64,000 nt of DNA. It comes from CAKZLS01 sp963701445 (lineage in GTDB: Bacteria > Pseudomonadota > Alphaproteobacteria > Rhodospirillales > Defluviicoccaceae). Shown piece by piece: positions 1-8,130 of the stretch. The DNA is taken from NCBI GenBank assembly GCA_963701445.1, contig CAVPAM010000007.1, positions 113,555 through 177,554 on the forward strand, given 5' to 3'. Made by a program: the position numbers and the translations under genes. Position 1 is the first letter of the stretch; every line of letters starts with the position of its first letter. The notes under the pieces were generated by a model, which was not told where the DNA came from, searched no databases, and was given only the letters and a program-made list of their open reading frames with translations.

Positions 1-156
1 CGATAGTTCTCTTTTCGAATGGTGCACTCATACCCGTTATATATCAACGCGATATATGATGATCGATGATGGATCGAAACAGCACCCGAATGAGTTAAGA
101 ACCGCAGGTTATTTTAGGATTAATATCCCACTAACTCGGCGAAGGCGGGCGGCGCT

Positions 157-560
157 TTATCCCCGCTCGTCGGCTTCTCCGCGGATCGTGGCGATGGCGT
201 GCAGGTAGAGGCGGCGCCAGCCGAGGTGGTGGAGGCGGTCGCGGATCAGGTCCTCGATGGCGTCGGCGTCGCGGGCGCCACCCTCGATGAAGCGGATGTC
301 GTCGCCGAGAACTTCACCCAGGTCGCTGTCCAGCAGGTCCCGGATTTCGGCCGGCGCCAGAGTCGAACACCACCGCCAGCGCGTCGCTGGCCGCCGCCCA
401 GACCCCTTCGGCGTCGTAGCCCTGGCGCGCGGTCGCGGCCCAGAAGCCGGACGCCCGGTTACGCGGCGGCAGGATCGGCGGAGCGCTCACGTCCGGTGCC
501 GTCCCCGCTCGCGCGCCGCCACGCGGTCAGCCGCCCGGCGCGCGGCCGTCCAGCCGGACC
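157..560 (-). pseudogene. Frameshifted gene of unknown function downstream of gcrA
   Basis: On the minus strand the last ~65 codons before the TAA at 157-159 read as a plausible protein end (it contains LDSDLGEVLGDDIRFIEGG and ends IATIRGEADERG). Upstream of about position 355 the coherent reading moves to another frame (it includes GFWAATARQGYDAEGVWAAA), and near 530 it breaks again. So this looks like a real coding stretch with at least one and perhaps two frameshifts. It lies just downstream of gcrA on the same strand. I do not recognise the family. It may be a decayed gene or an intact gene with sequencing errors; the plus-strand open frames over it have the composition of shadows. Confidence 0.45.
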
Positions 561-573
561 CGGTCGTCACGCC

Positions 574-960
574 TCAGCCGACCGCCGCGGATTTCCTCGC
601 CTTCAAGGTTGGTCGATAGGCCATGTCACAGTGCGTCGGACAGTAGGGCTTGCCCTCGGAAGCGGCCGCGCCGCAGAAGTGGTAGCCGTCCCCATGGGGT
701 TCGCCCAGCGGCCAACGGCACATGCCCGATTGCAGGCTCGACAGGCGGATCACGTTGTCCCGCGCGGACTCATCGTCCGCCCCGTCGCCCATGGACGGCG
801 GACCGGATGTCCGGCGCCGGGCGAGATCGAGCCGGAATGCCTTGCCGATGACGGCGTTCTTGCTCACTCCCAGCCGGCGCCCGATTTCACTGGCGGGGAT
901 TTCATCATTCCACAGGGCGATCAGCGCGCCTGTCCGCTCCGGAGTCCATTGTTGCGTCAT
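574..960 (-). CDS. gcrA: GcrA-family cell cycle regulator
   Basis: A protein of about 128 residues when started at the ATG at 960, which gives MTQQWTPERTGALIALWNDE. The N-terminal helix-turn-helix contains the family signature (W..ER...L..LW, then SEIGRRLGVSKNAVIGKAFRL). The C-terminal part has a short Cys/His cluster (MCRWPLGEP, then FCGA and YCPTHC), as in other GcrA proteins. GcrA works with sigma70 at promoters carrying methylated GANTC sites and drives S-phase and division genes in alphaproteobacteria. An in-frame extension to 1026 exists but adds residues unlike the family, so the shorter start is preferred. A frameshifted unknown gene follows on the same strand. Confidence 0.9.
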   Translation of the reverse strand: MTQQWTPERTGALIALWNDEIPASEIGRRLGVSKNAVIGKAFRLDLARRRTSGPPSMGDGADDESARDNVIRLSSLQSGMCRWPLGEPHGDGYHFCGAAASEGKPYCPTHCDMAYRPTLKARKSAAVG

Positions 961-1392
961 CGGTTCCACCATCCCTTCCAGATTGGCACGAATACCCGCG
1001 TTTGCCGCCCACATCTTTTGCGACAATAACTCAATGAAAGCAATTAGTTGTCGAATTTTGATGATACATTACACTAAGAGAAGGCCGATTTCAAGATCGA
1101 GCCTCCGAAATCGTGCGGCGGCGGGAACGAATGGCGACGCTTTGTGGCCGATCGCGGGTTGGAAATGGGGCGTCGACGGAACCGGCGGTGCCGAGTCATG
1201 CCAGCGACCGCGGCGGCTTCCGTGGAAATTGCGGCGCAACCAGCATTTGGGCATTTTTCCGACAAACGCTCGGCGTTCGAGGGCGAGACGGCAATGCGTC
1301 AACGGGAAGAAGTGGCCCGCGATAACGATAAATGAAATCACCCGGGGCAGGGCCGGCGTGGAGTGCCCACCGGGATGCCCCGATGGTTGCGG
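961..1392. other. Intergenic stretch without a supported gene
   Basis: Both strands carry only short overlapping open frames with no recognisable domain. The part just upstream of gcrA (about 1020-1080) is relatively AT-rich and is the likely promoter region for gcrA. I see no RNA gene or clear repeat here. Confidence 0.5.
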
Positions 1393-1839
1393 CTATTTGG
1401 GCGCGGCTTCACCCTTGGCGAACCGGATGATGGGATCCGTGCCGTCGCCGAAGATCAGCAGCGCGCCGTCCTTGCTTTCGAACCGGTTGGCCTGGCCAAG
1501 CGCGTCCAGATAGCGCCTCTCCTGGTCCATCATGGGAGGGGGGCAGGCCATCATCGTGGATCCCATCTTACCGAATTCGATGGACTCGCCCGTTATCGTC
1601 ACCGCTCCGAAAAAGCGGTTGCAGCCGCCCTTTCCGAAAACCTGCCCGGGCTCGCCGAAGTCCAGGGTCGAGGCTGTGTCTTCAAGGACGCCCTGTCCGT
1701 CGATGTCCGTGGCCACCCAGGAGGTTCCAACCAGATCCGCCGCCTTCTCGGATTCCGAGCCGGTGGCCTCACATCCGCCGACAAGGACCGTCGCGACGAG
1801 CGCCGGCACGAGACCGAGTTTCAAGTTCACGGTATCCAT
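1393..1839 (-). CDS. META-domain (HslJ-like) putative lipoprotein
   Basis: About 148 residues from the ATG at 1839, which follows a GGGGAGG ribosome site almost directly. The N-terminus is a signal sequence with a hydrophobic core (LVPALVATVLVGGC) ending in a Cys that fits a loose lipobox. The rest matches a META/HslJ domain: GTSWVATDIDG, a central GKGGCNRFFGAVTITG segment (the usual G.GGCN.F.G signature), then TMMACPPPMMDQERRYLDAL. HslJ-type proteins are periplasmic or outer-membrane and are linked to stress or antibiotic tolerance; the molecular activity is unknown. An upstream in-frame start at 1890 would precede the signal peptide with unlikely residues. It stands alone between gcrA and the insertion-sequence cluster. 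Confidence 0.82.
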   Translation of the reverse strand: MDTVNLKLGLVPALVATVLVGGCEATGSESEKAADLVGTSWVATDIDGQGVLEDTASTLDFGEPGQVFGKGGCNRFFGAVTITGESIEFGKMGSTMMACPPPMMDQERRYLDALGQANRFESKDGALLIFGDGTDPIIRFAKGEAAPK

Positions 1840-2356
1840 CCTCCCCTCAAAGAACATCGAAGTGGCTTGATTGTATAACGCCCGGCCCACTCGGCGTCCA
1901 CTTCGGGGACGGCGGGTATGTCAGGCAATCGAGGGGGTGATGAACCGATCGGCGTGTGATCGGGTTGACGCGGCAAGCAAGATCGTGATTGATCACTATC
2001 CGTGTTCCTCGTTTTTGTTTGCCCGTTTTGGGGGTTTTTGGCACTACTGTCCGGGTGATTTAGGTGACTTTCACATAACATATTGTAATTTATAAGTATC
2101 TTGCGATCTTTCCCTGTTAACGACTTGAACCCGCATTGCGGGATTCGCCATTCTTCCGGCGCTTTAGCCAGGAGGATGGCCCATGTACGCTGGCAAGATC
2201 GTCTTCGCCCAACTCGTCGATCACCTTCCCATGCACAGCTTTCGGCGCTGCGTCATTCGCTATCTCGGCGCGCATAAGTGTCTGTCCGGGAACATCTTGA
2301 GTTGGTTGAGTGTTCTGTGATTCGATGGCGGCAGTCCGATAAGGAGGAGGCCGCCG

Positions 2357-3237
2357 ATGTGGACGCCAGAGAACCGTCATCGCTACGACCGCAGCGAGCT
2401 GCGCTATCCGAGTGATCTGACCGACGCGGAATGGTCGCACGTGGCGCCGCTGATCCCGCCCGCCAAGCGCGGCGGCAACAAGCGGACGGTCAATGTGCGC
2501 GAGGTAGTCAACGGGCTGATGTACATCCTCAGCACCGGTTGCCAGTGGCGGGCGATTCCGAAGGACCTGCCACCGCGCAGCACGCTGCATGACTATCTGG
2601 AGCTGTGGCAGTGGGATGGCACGCTGGAGCGCATTCATCATGCGCTCTACGTGAAGTGCCGCGAGCAGGTCTGCCGAGAGCCCAGCCCGACGGCCGCCAT
2701 CATCGACAGCCAGAGCGTCAAAAGCGCGGAAAAAGGGGGGCCTCGATCGACCGGCACGGCTACGATGCGGGCAAGAAGATCAAGGGCAAGAAGCGCCATC
2801 TGCTTGTAGACACCCAAGGCCTTCTGCTGTGCGCCATCGTCCATGCCGCCGACATTCAGGATCGCGATGGCGGCCCGTTGCTGATGGCAACCCTGTTCGG
2901 CCTGTTCGCGTTCCTGCGCAAACTCTACGCCGACGGCGGCTACCAGGGACCGGCGTTCCGGAAGGCTCTGGCAAGGGTGCTGCGGCAAGTCGACGTCGAG
3001 ATTGTCAAACGCTCCGATCGCGCCCAAGGGTTCGAGGTGCTGCCCAGGCGCTGGATCGTCGAGCGCACCATCGGCTGGCTCAACCGCTGCCGCCGGTCCG
3101 GCTCGCGGAAGAAATTCGCCAAGTCCGCCCCCTCCGTGCTGTCCCGGGAAAGAAGGAATCAGGCACTGCGGATCACGTCAAGAGAAGATGGTGCGATTCT
3201 ACAACAAGCTCTTAGAGTTTGTCCGGGAACATCATGA
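2357..3237 (+). pseudogene. IS5-family transposase in two frames, C-terminus rearranged
   Basis: The first frame starts at the ATG at 2357 after AAGGAGGAGG and encodes a DUF4096-type N-terminal domain (LTDAEWSHVAPLIPP, GCQWRAIPKDLPP) through AAIIDSQSVKSAEKGG. The second frame continues with HGYDAGKKIKGKKRHLLVDT, LYADGGYQGPAF and RRWIVERTIGWLNRC. Asp in IDSQSVK, Asp in YADGGYQG and Glu in WIVERTIGWLNR form the DDE triad. The switch coincides with A5G6 at 2730-2740, a place where IS427-type elements use ribosomal frameshifting. After NRCRR the frame runs into foreign sequence; the genuine C-terminus (LASIRLMLRKLCNPS and stop) lies inverted on the minus strand at about 3232-3280. Confidence 0.8.
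2730..2740 (+). promoter_or_regulatory. Probable frameshift site of the IS5 transposase
   Basis: A run of five A followed by six G lies exactly where the N-terminal and C-terminal transposase frames overlap. Such mixed homopolymers are typical slippage sites in IS5 elements with two overlapping frames. Whether the shift is programmed or a simple indel cannot be told from one copy. Confidence 0.5.
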
Positions 3238-3296
3238 GGGGTTGCAGAGTTTTCGGAGCATGAGGCGGATGGAGGCGAGCCGGACCGGCGGCAGCG
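3085..3296. repeat. 22-bp perfect inverted repeat bounding an inverted 168-bp segment
   Basis: Positions 3085-3106 and 3275-3296 are exact reverse complements over 22 bp. Between them (3107-3274) the minus strand holds the 5' end of the IS1182-type transposase gene (LANFFREPDRRQR, from 3122) and the 3' end of the IS5 transposase. Both are in the wrong orientation relative to the rest of their elements. Flipping the segment restores the IS1182 N-terminus and both element termini, so a local inversion explains the arrangement. About 50 bp of the IS5 gene still seem missing after the flip. Confidence 0.8.
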
Positions 3297-3309
3297 ATTT
3301 CTTCTTCCG

Positions 3310-4647
3310 GTGGACATGAAGGACTGGGTTCCGGAGACGGACATGGTCCACCTTCTTTTGGACGTGGTGACCTTGATGGAGCTCACGGCCTTCGAGGCCC
3401 ATTACACGAAGCGAGGCACCGGCGCCCCACCGTTCGCGCCCTCGATGATGGTGTGCGTGCTGATCTACGCCTATGCCAACGGCCATCGCTCCAGCCGCAA
3501 GATCGAGCGCCTGTGCGAGCGCGACGCGGGGTTCCGGATGATCGTCGGGCACGAGGTTCCCGACCACACGGTGATCGCGCGGTTCCGCAAACGCCATCGC
3601 AAGGAGTTCGAGGCGCTGTTCGTGGAGGTTCTGAAGCTCTGCCATGCGGCGGGCTTGGTCCGCCTTGGCGTGGTGGCGCTGGACGGGAGCAAGATCAAGG
3701 CGAACGCGGCGCTGTCCGCCAACCGGACGGCCCGGTCTTTGGAAGCGGAAGTTACGGCCATGGTGTCGGAGGCGGACGCGGTCGATGCCGCCGAGGACGC
3801 GCTGTTTGGCGACGAACGGGGCGACGAGATGCCGGCCGAGATGCGCGATCCTTCCGGCCGTCCGTCCCGGCTGCGCGCCTGCCTGGACCGCCTGCGCGCC
3901 GAGGCACACGCGCAAGCCGCCTGCCAACAGGAGAAGATCGACGCCCGTGCGGCCGAGGAGAAGGCGACCGGCAAGGCCAAACGCGGCCGCAAGCCGAAGC
4001 CGGCCGAGGAGACCGTCGCGGACGACGCCAAGGCTAACGTGACCGACCCGGCGAGCCGGATCATGAAAGACCGCAAGGGCTACCTCCAGGGCTACAATGC
4101 CCAGGCTGTCGTGACCACCGGTCAGATTATTCTTGCGAGCGATGTGACCCATGAGGCCAACGACGTCCATCAGCTGTCGCCGATGATCGCCAAGACCCTG
4201 GCCATGATGGAGGCGGTGGCGGGCGAAGAGGTCGCGCTGGGGACCGGCCTGTTCGACGCCGGGTCCTGGTCCGAGGACAACGCCGCCACCGAGACGGCGG
4301 AATGCGAATACCTGATCGCGACCACCAAGGACTGGAAACAGCGCAAGGCGACGCGCGACGCGCCTTCGCCCCGGGGCCGGATTCCCAAGGAGATTAGCTC
4401 CCGGGACCGCATGGAACGCAAGCTGCTCACCAAGCGTGGCCGGGCGCTGTACCGCCTGCGCGGCCAGACCGTGGAGCCGGTGTTCGGCCAGATGAAGGAA
4501 AACCAGGGCGCTGACCGCTTCATGATGCGGGGCGAGGCGGAGACCAAGGGCGAATGGAACCTGCACTGCTCCGCCCACAACTTCAAGAAACTGCACCCGG
4601 AGGCCGTCCGCCGAGAAAGCAAGGGCGGAAAACACCACCGGAAATGA
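3310..4647 (+). pseudogene. IS1182-family transposase, 5' end displaced by inversion
   Basis: The frame as it stands opens at a GTG at 3310 and encodes 445 residues (MDMKDWVPETDMVHLLLDVV, GHEVPDHTVIARFRKRHR, LDGSKIKANAALSANR, DRMERKLLTKRGRALYRLRG, VEPVFGQMKENQG). These are the conserved blocks of IS1182 transposases, including the catalytic Asp in LDGSKI and the Glu in VEPVFGQMK. In-frame codons upstream of 3310 back to 3275 continue the family N-terminus (FLLPVDMKDW). Its first residues, LANFFREPDRRQR with a TTG start, sit on the opposite strand at 3085-3122 because of the inversion. It is therefore probably not expressed normally. Confidence 0.8.
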
Positions 4648-5748
4648 GGCTGAAGGCCGGAAAAAGCCGCCGAGAGGCGAGACAACTATCATGTCCTGCT
4701 CCTACCTCAGCCTCTCGGCCCATTCCGCAACAGGTTCATAAGCAGAAGAACTTCTCCTGTCTCGACCAGTATCTGTGCATGGCCTTCGCCCAACTCACCT
4801 ATCGTGAAAGCCTGCGCGACATTGAGGCCTGCCTACGCGCCCAGGAGAACAAGCTTTACCACATGGGCATTCGCGGACGTGTCTCGCGCTCAACCCTCGC
4901 CGACGCCAACGAGAGACGCGACTGGCGGATCCATGCCGATTTCGCCCAGGCCCTGATCGGCATCGCCCGGCGCCTGTACGTCCATGACGCTTTTGATGTG
5001 GATCTCGCGAACACCGTCTATGCGCTCGATGCCACCACCATCGATGTCTGCCTCACGCTGTTTCCCTGGACGCCGTTCCAACGCTCCAAGGCCGCCGTCA
5101 AGCTCCATACGCTGCTTGATCTGCGTGGCAACATCCCGGCTTTCATCCATATCACCAGCGCCCGCTGGCACGACTCCTGGGTGCTCGACGAACTTACCCC
5201 CGAGCCCGGCGCCTTCTACGTCATGGACCGCGGATACATCGACTTCGCTCGCCTCCATCGTCTGGCCCAACGCGCCGCCTTCTTTGTCGTTCGGGGGCGC
5301 GCCAACTTTCGTTTCCGCAGGCTCTATTCCAACCCCGCCGACAGGAAAACCGGTGTCATCTGCGACCAGACCATCGTCGCTACCGGTCAGCATTCCGCCA
5401 CCAATTACCCGGACAAGCTGCGCCGCATCAAATATTGTGATCCGGAGACCAAAAACACCCTCGTCTTCCTGACCAACAACTTCACGCTTCCAGCGCTGAC
5501 CATCGCCCGGCTCTACAAATGCCGCTGGCAAGTCGAGTTGTTCTTCAAATGGATCAAGCAGCACCTGCGCATTAAGCGCTTCTTCGGCACCTCGGAGAAC
5601 GCCGTCAAAACCCAAGTCTGGATCGCTGTCTCGGTCTACGTACTTGTCGCCGTCATCAAGAAGCGCCTCGACATCGAGGCCAGTCTCTACACAATCCTAC
5701 AGGTCTTGAGCGTGACCGCGTTCGAGAAAACGTCTCTTCTTCAGGTGC

Positions 5749-6288
5749 TTAGCGAGGCCGAACGCACGGAGAAAAACCACCCATCTCATAACCAATTGAA
5801 TCTATTCGACTAACAGCCGGACAGTAGTGGGACGCTTTCCGAAGAACTTCGAGACACGACAAAGCTAGACGCGACCCAAACGCCGCGCCACCATGGATCG
5901 GGACGCCATAAACCCCGTAGAAGTCGTCGATGCGTTGCCCAACGGCGCGATCACGCCAGTCGGGTTCGCCGCCGCGATCGTAACGCGGACCGCCCTCGAG
6001 CTGCTCGCGGGTCAAGGAGATCACATACCCGTCCTTCTCCACGTCTTGGGTCAAGGCGTCCCACGGAAGCGGGTGATAGCTCTCGCCCATGCCGAGGAAC
6101 CCGCCAAAAGGCATGACGGCGTAGGAGACCTTGCCCGAGCACTTGTCGATCATCAGCTTGTCGACGGTGCCCAGTTTTTCGTCGTCGGCGTTGTAGACGG
6201 GAGTGCCCTCGACCTTGTCGGCGGCGATCAGGGAAATCGTCTCGTTCACCTTGGGTTCTTCCCGCGTCATCTCGGATTTGTTGGCCAT
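5749..6288 (-). CDS. PRC-barrel domain protein
   Basis: The start is the ATG at 6288, preceded by GGAGG at proper spacing. The protein begins MANKSEMTREEP. A PRC-barrel domain follows at about residues 15-90 (ISLIAADKVEGTPVYNADDE, KLGTVDKLMIDKCSGKVSYA, VMPFGGFLGMGESYHPLPWD). PRC barrels occur in RimM and photosynthetic reaction-centre H subunits; small free-standing ones in alphaproteobacteria are usually of unknown, often stress-linked, function. The family commonly ends soon after a DWRDR..G..I.D.YGV motif, seen here at about residues 112-130. The remaining tail to 5749 crosses the right end of the IS4 element at 5829, so the last ~27 residues are supplied by the transposon. Confidence 0.85.
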   Translation of the reverse strand: MANKSEMTREEPKVNETISLIAADKVEGTPVYNADDEKLGTVDKLMIDKCSGKVSYAVMPFGGFLGMGESYHPLPWDALTQDVEKDGYVISLTREQLEGGPRYDRGGEPDWRDRAVGQRIDDFYGVYGVPIHGGAAFGSRLALSCLEVLRKASHYCPAVSRIDSIGYEMGGFSPCVRPR

Positions 6289-6660
6289 GGTTTCCTCCAG
6301 TGGTCGTCGATGAACACTGAACACTTGGCCCCGGAGTAAGTTCCGGGCCGGCGGGGGCATTTTAGAGACGACGCGCTCTTGTGCGCACGAAACGCGCTTT
6401 CGAGGAAGCCTATTCCTGCGTCGTGAAAGACCCCCGAAAATCGCGTTTGGCGGGGCAAATAGGGCGCTTTTGCCCGCCGATAGAGTGGAAAATGACGATA
6501 TCGAAAGCCAAGCATTCCGGTGTCGCACCGGAATGTTTCGTTTGATATCAACAGCTTGTGTCATTGCGCAGCAGCAAAGAGCATTTGAAATATTCATATT
6601 TTTCAATGTGTTGCGGAGAAATTCCACTGTGCCCGGGGTTGTTTTGCAAAAAACGCGTTA
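6289..6660. other. Upstream region of the PRC gene
   Basis: No supported gene. The stretch 6530-6640 is clearly more AT-rich than the surroundings and is a reasonable place for the promoter of the PRC-barrel gene. The IS630-type element begins at its far end. Confidence 0.5.
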
Positions 6661-6662
6661 TA

Positions 6663-7820
6663 CCAAATCCCCTTGATTGATTCGTTGAAAGTGTGATTCA
6701 CGTAAGGTTGTGGCCACGAGATATGGTGTGATCATGACCGGACGGATACAGATTGAAGGATATTTGAGTGCGAATGCTCTGCGCGAGCGTTATCGGGGCG
6801 CGGATCATCCGGTGGCTCGCAGCCACTTTCAGATCATCTGGCTGCTGGCGAGCGGGAGCAGTGTCGCGGAGTGTTCCGCGGTGACCGGCTACTCGGTCCG
6901 TTGGATCGAGATTCTGGTCAAGCGCTACAACGCTGGCGGCCCGGACAGCCTGGGTGACCGGCGCCGCGCCAACAAGGGGGCGAAGCCGCTGTTGACGGCC
7001 GAGCAGTTGGCGTCGCTGGCCGAGACGGTGGCCAGCCGGCCGCCGGACGGTGGGTTGTGGACGGGGCCGAAGGTGGCGGCCTGGATCGCGCGCGAGACCG
7101 GCCGCGCGCATGTCCACCCACAGCGCGGCTGGGCCTATCTGCGGCGTCTCGACAAGACCTGGCAGACGCCGCGACCGCGCCACGAGCGGGCGGCAACGCC
7201 CGAGGAACAGGAAGCCTTTAAAAAAAACTCCGCGAAACCGTGGATCAGGCGCGCGCGGCAAAACCGTGGGCCAGGATCCAGGTCTGGGCGTTCGACGAAC
7301 ACCGGATCGGCTTGAAGCCAATCACCCGGCGGGTCTGGGCGCCGCGCGGGCGCCGCCCGCTCGCCCGGTCAAGCCATCGCTACCAATGGCTCTACCTCTA
7401 CGGCTTCGTCCATCCGGCCAGCGGCGAGGTCGTCTGGTTCTTGTTCAACACCGTCAACACCGCCGCTTTCCAGGCGACCCTGGAGGCGTTCGCCCGAGAG
7501 GCCGGCGCCGGCCCGGACAATACCGTCATCCTCGTTATCGACAACGCCGGCTGGCACGTCAGCAACGACATCAAGCCACCCGACGGCGTCATCCTCGCCT
7601 TCCTGCCGCCCTATACGCCGGAATTGCAGCCAGCCGAACGGCTCTGGCCATTGGCCAACGAGGCCGTCGCCAATTGCAGCTTCGACGACCTCGCCGACCT
7701 CCAACAAGTCCTCGCCGGGCGATGTCGGAACCTCTGCGAGAAACCCAACGCCATCCGATCCGCAACCCTCTGGCACTGGTGGCCCGATCAGATGGCGCCG
7801 AACGAATCATAAGGATTTGG
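6663..7820 (+). mobile_element. IS630-family element
   Basis: Terminal repeats CCAAATCC (6663-6670) and GGATTTGG (7813-7820) are flanked on both sides by the dinucleotide TA (6661-6662 and 7821-7822), the signature target duplication of IS630/Tc1-type transposition. The repeats extend imperfectly inward (TTGATTGATTCG against CGAATCAT). One transposase gene in two frames fills the element. Confidence 0.88.
6734..7812 (+). CDS. IS630-family transposase (two frames, likely -1 frameshift)
   Basis: The first frame (ATG 6734, MTGRIQIEGYLSANALRERY) encodes the helix-turn-helix part (AECSAVTGYSVRWIEILVKR). The second frame encodes the DDE domain: Asp in VWAFDEHRIGLKPITRRVWA, Asp in VILVIDNAGWHVS and Glu in LPPYTPELQPAERLWPLANE. 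They meet at TTT followed by eight A (7220-7227). A -1 slip there gives FKKKLRETVDQARA and a continuous protein of about 360 residues. Frameshifting on A-runs is known for part of this family. Because termini and catalytic residues are intact, the copy may still be active. Confidence 0.85.
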
Positions 7821-8130
7821 TATTACACCCCCCCGGTCCGCCGATCAGCGGACCGGGGGGCTGGCTGTGCAACCGGAGACATGGGTGGCCCCGTTTGACC
7901 TGGCGGGCGATGGGCGGATCGCTCGGGGTGGCCTTGGAGATGATCGCGTTGATGTCCTGGGTCGCGGCGGTCCGCGACGACCAGGTGCCGGGGAGCGTCC
8001 CGTCCTCTCCGGTCACGATCGTGACGTTGACGCTGACCGTGAAGGGCTTGACTACCGGGGCGACGTGATGGAGTTTCCAAGACCCCGGCCTCTCGACGAC
8101 ACGGAAGACGATAGCCTGATCGCCGATCAA
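7807..8130 (-). CDS. Hypothetical protein downstream of ada
   Basis: The frame starts at a TTG at 8130 that directly follows the ada stop codon TAG, with AAGGGG just upstream, so translation is likely coupled to ada. The 107-residue product (MIGDQAIVFRVVERPGSWKL at the start) has no domain I recognise. Its last ~15 residues cross a 13-bp hairpin, and the stop codon comes from the IS630 right end, so the true C-terminus was probably lost when the element inserted. Confidence 0.45.
   Translation of the reverse strand: MIGDQAIVFRVVERPGSWKLHHVAPVVKPFTVSVNVTIVTGEDGTLPGTWSSRTAATQDINAIISKATPSDPPIARQVKRGHPCLRLHSQPPGPLIGGPGGCNTKSL
7829..7860. terminator. Strong GC-rich hairpin next to the IS630 right end
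   Basis: A perfect 13-bp stem (7829-7841 with 7848-7860) with a 6-nt loop. It lacks a long T-run on either side, so it may be a terminator for the leftward ada transcript or only a structural element. It lies inside the small open frame that follows ada. Confidence 0.5.

Larger units (their letters stand above)
2278..3274 (+). mobile_element. IS5-family (IS427-like) element with an inverted right end
   Basis: The left terminal repeat begins GTGTCTGTCCGGGAACATC at 2278. The matching right terminus (GAGTTTGTCCGGGAACATC) is found at 3215 onward, but in the same orientation as the left one, because the segment 3107-3274 is inverted. Reversing that segment gives a normal IS5 end and reveals a 3-bp target duplication TAA (2275-2277, and TTA at 3212-3214 on the plus strand). 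The element sits exactly at the left border of the IS1182-type element, so it is the youngest of the three nested elements. Confidence 0.75.
3085..4736 (+). mobile_element. IS1182-family element
   Basis: The right end lies at 4736. Its inward sequence (complement: AACCTGTTGCGGAATGGGCC) matches the left end found inside the inverted segment at 3210 (complement: AGCTTGTTGTAGAATCGCAC) at 13 of 20 positions. With the inversion undone, the element is about 1.57 kb, normal for the family. The flanks show a 6-bp duplication CATAAG of the IS4 transposase gene. Near the right end is an inverted repeat (4668-4677 with 4710-4719) that could act as a terminator hairpin. Confidence 0.75.
2183..5813 (+). 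pseudogene. IS4-family transposase, interrupted
   Basis: The gene starts at the ATG at 2183 (GGAGG at 2171-2175), reads MYAGKIVFAQLVDHLPMHSF and on to GAHK, and is then interrupted at 2278. It resumes at 4737 with HKQKNFSCLDQYLCMAFAQL. The joined product would be about 388 residues, the normal size for this IS4 subgroup. The C-terminal part shows the DDE transposase layout: YALDATTIDVCLTLFPW (first Asp), FYVMDRGYIDF (second Asp) and the Y-(2)-R-(3)-E-(6)-K signature in YKCRWQVELFFKWIKQHLRI. With the insert present the product is not made as one chain; the downstream part lacks its N-terminal region. Confidence 0.9.
2042..5829 (+). mobile_element. IS4-family element, split by a nested IS1182/IS5 insertion
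   Basis: The two ends carry a matching inverted repeat: CACTACTGTCCGG at 2042-2054 and its complement at 5817-5829. Inside lies one transposase gene whose N-terminal 32 codons (2183-2278) and remaining part (from 4737) are separated by about 2.46 kb of other insertion sequences. Codons for His-Lys (CATAAG) occur at 2273-2278 and again at 4737-4742, which is the expected target duplication. Removing the insert restores one continuous reading frame. I find no convincing direct duplication outside the outer ends, so the flanks may have been rearranged. Base composition is less GC-rich than the host genes. Confidence 0.85.

Noticed and set aside
3232..4692. Long minus-strand open frame across the IS1182 element as a gene
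   Set aside because: It is the antisense of the transposase gene with shadow composition; only its last ~20 codons match a real protein, the displaced IS5 C-terminus.
4890..5615. Minus-strand open frame opposite the IS4 transposase
   Set aside because: No domain is recognisable and the opposite strand is a clear transposase.
2030..5840. Direct target duplication around the IS4-type element
   Set aside because: The bases next to 2042 and 5829 do not match in any convincing length, so no duplication is claimed.
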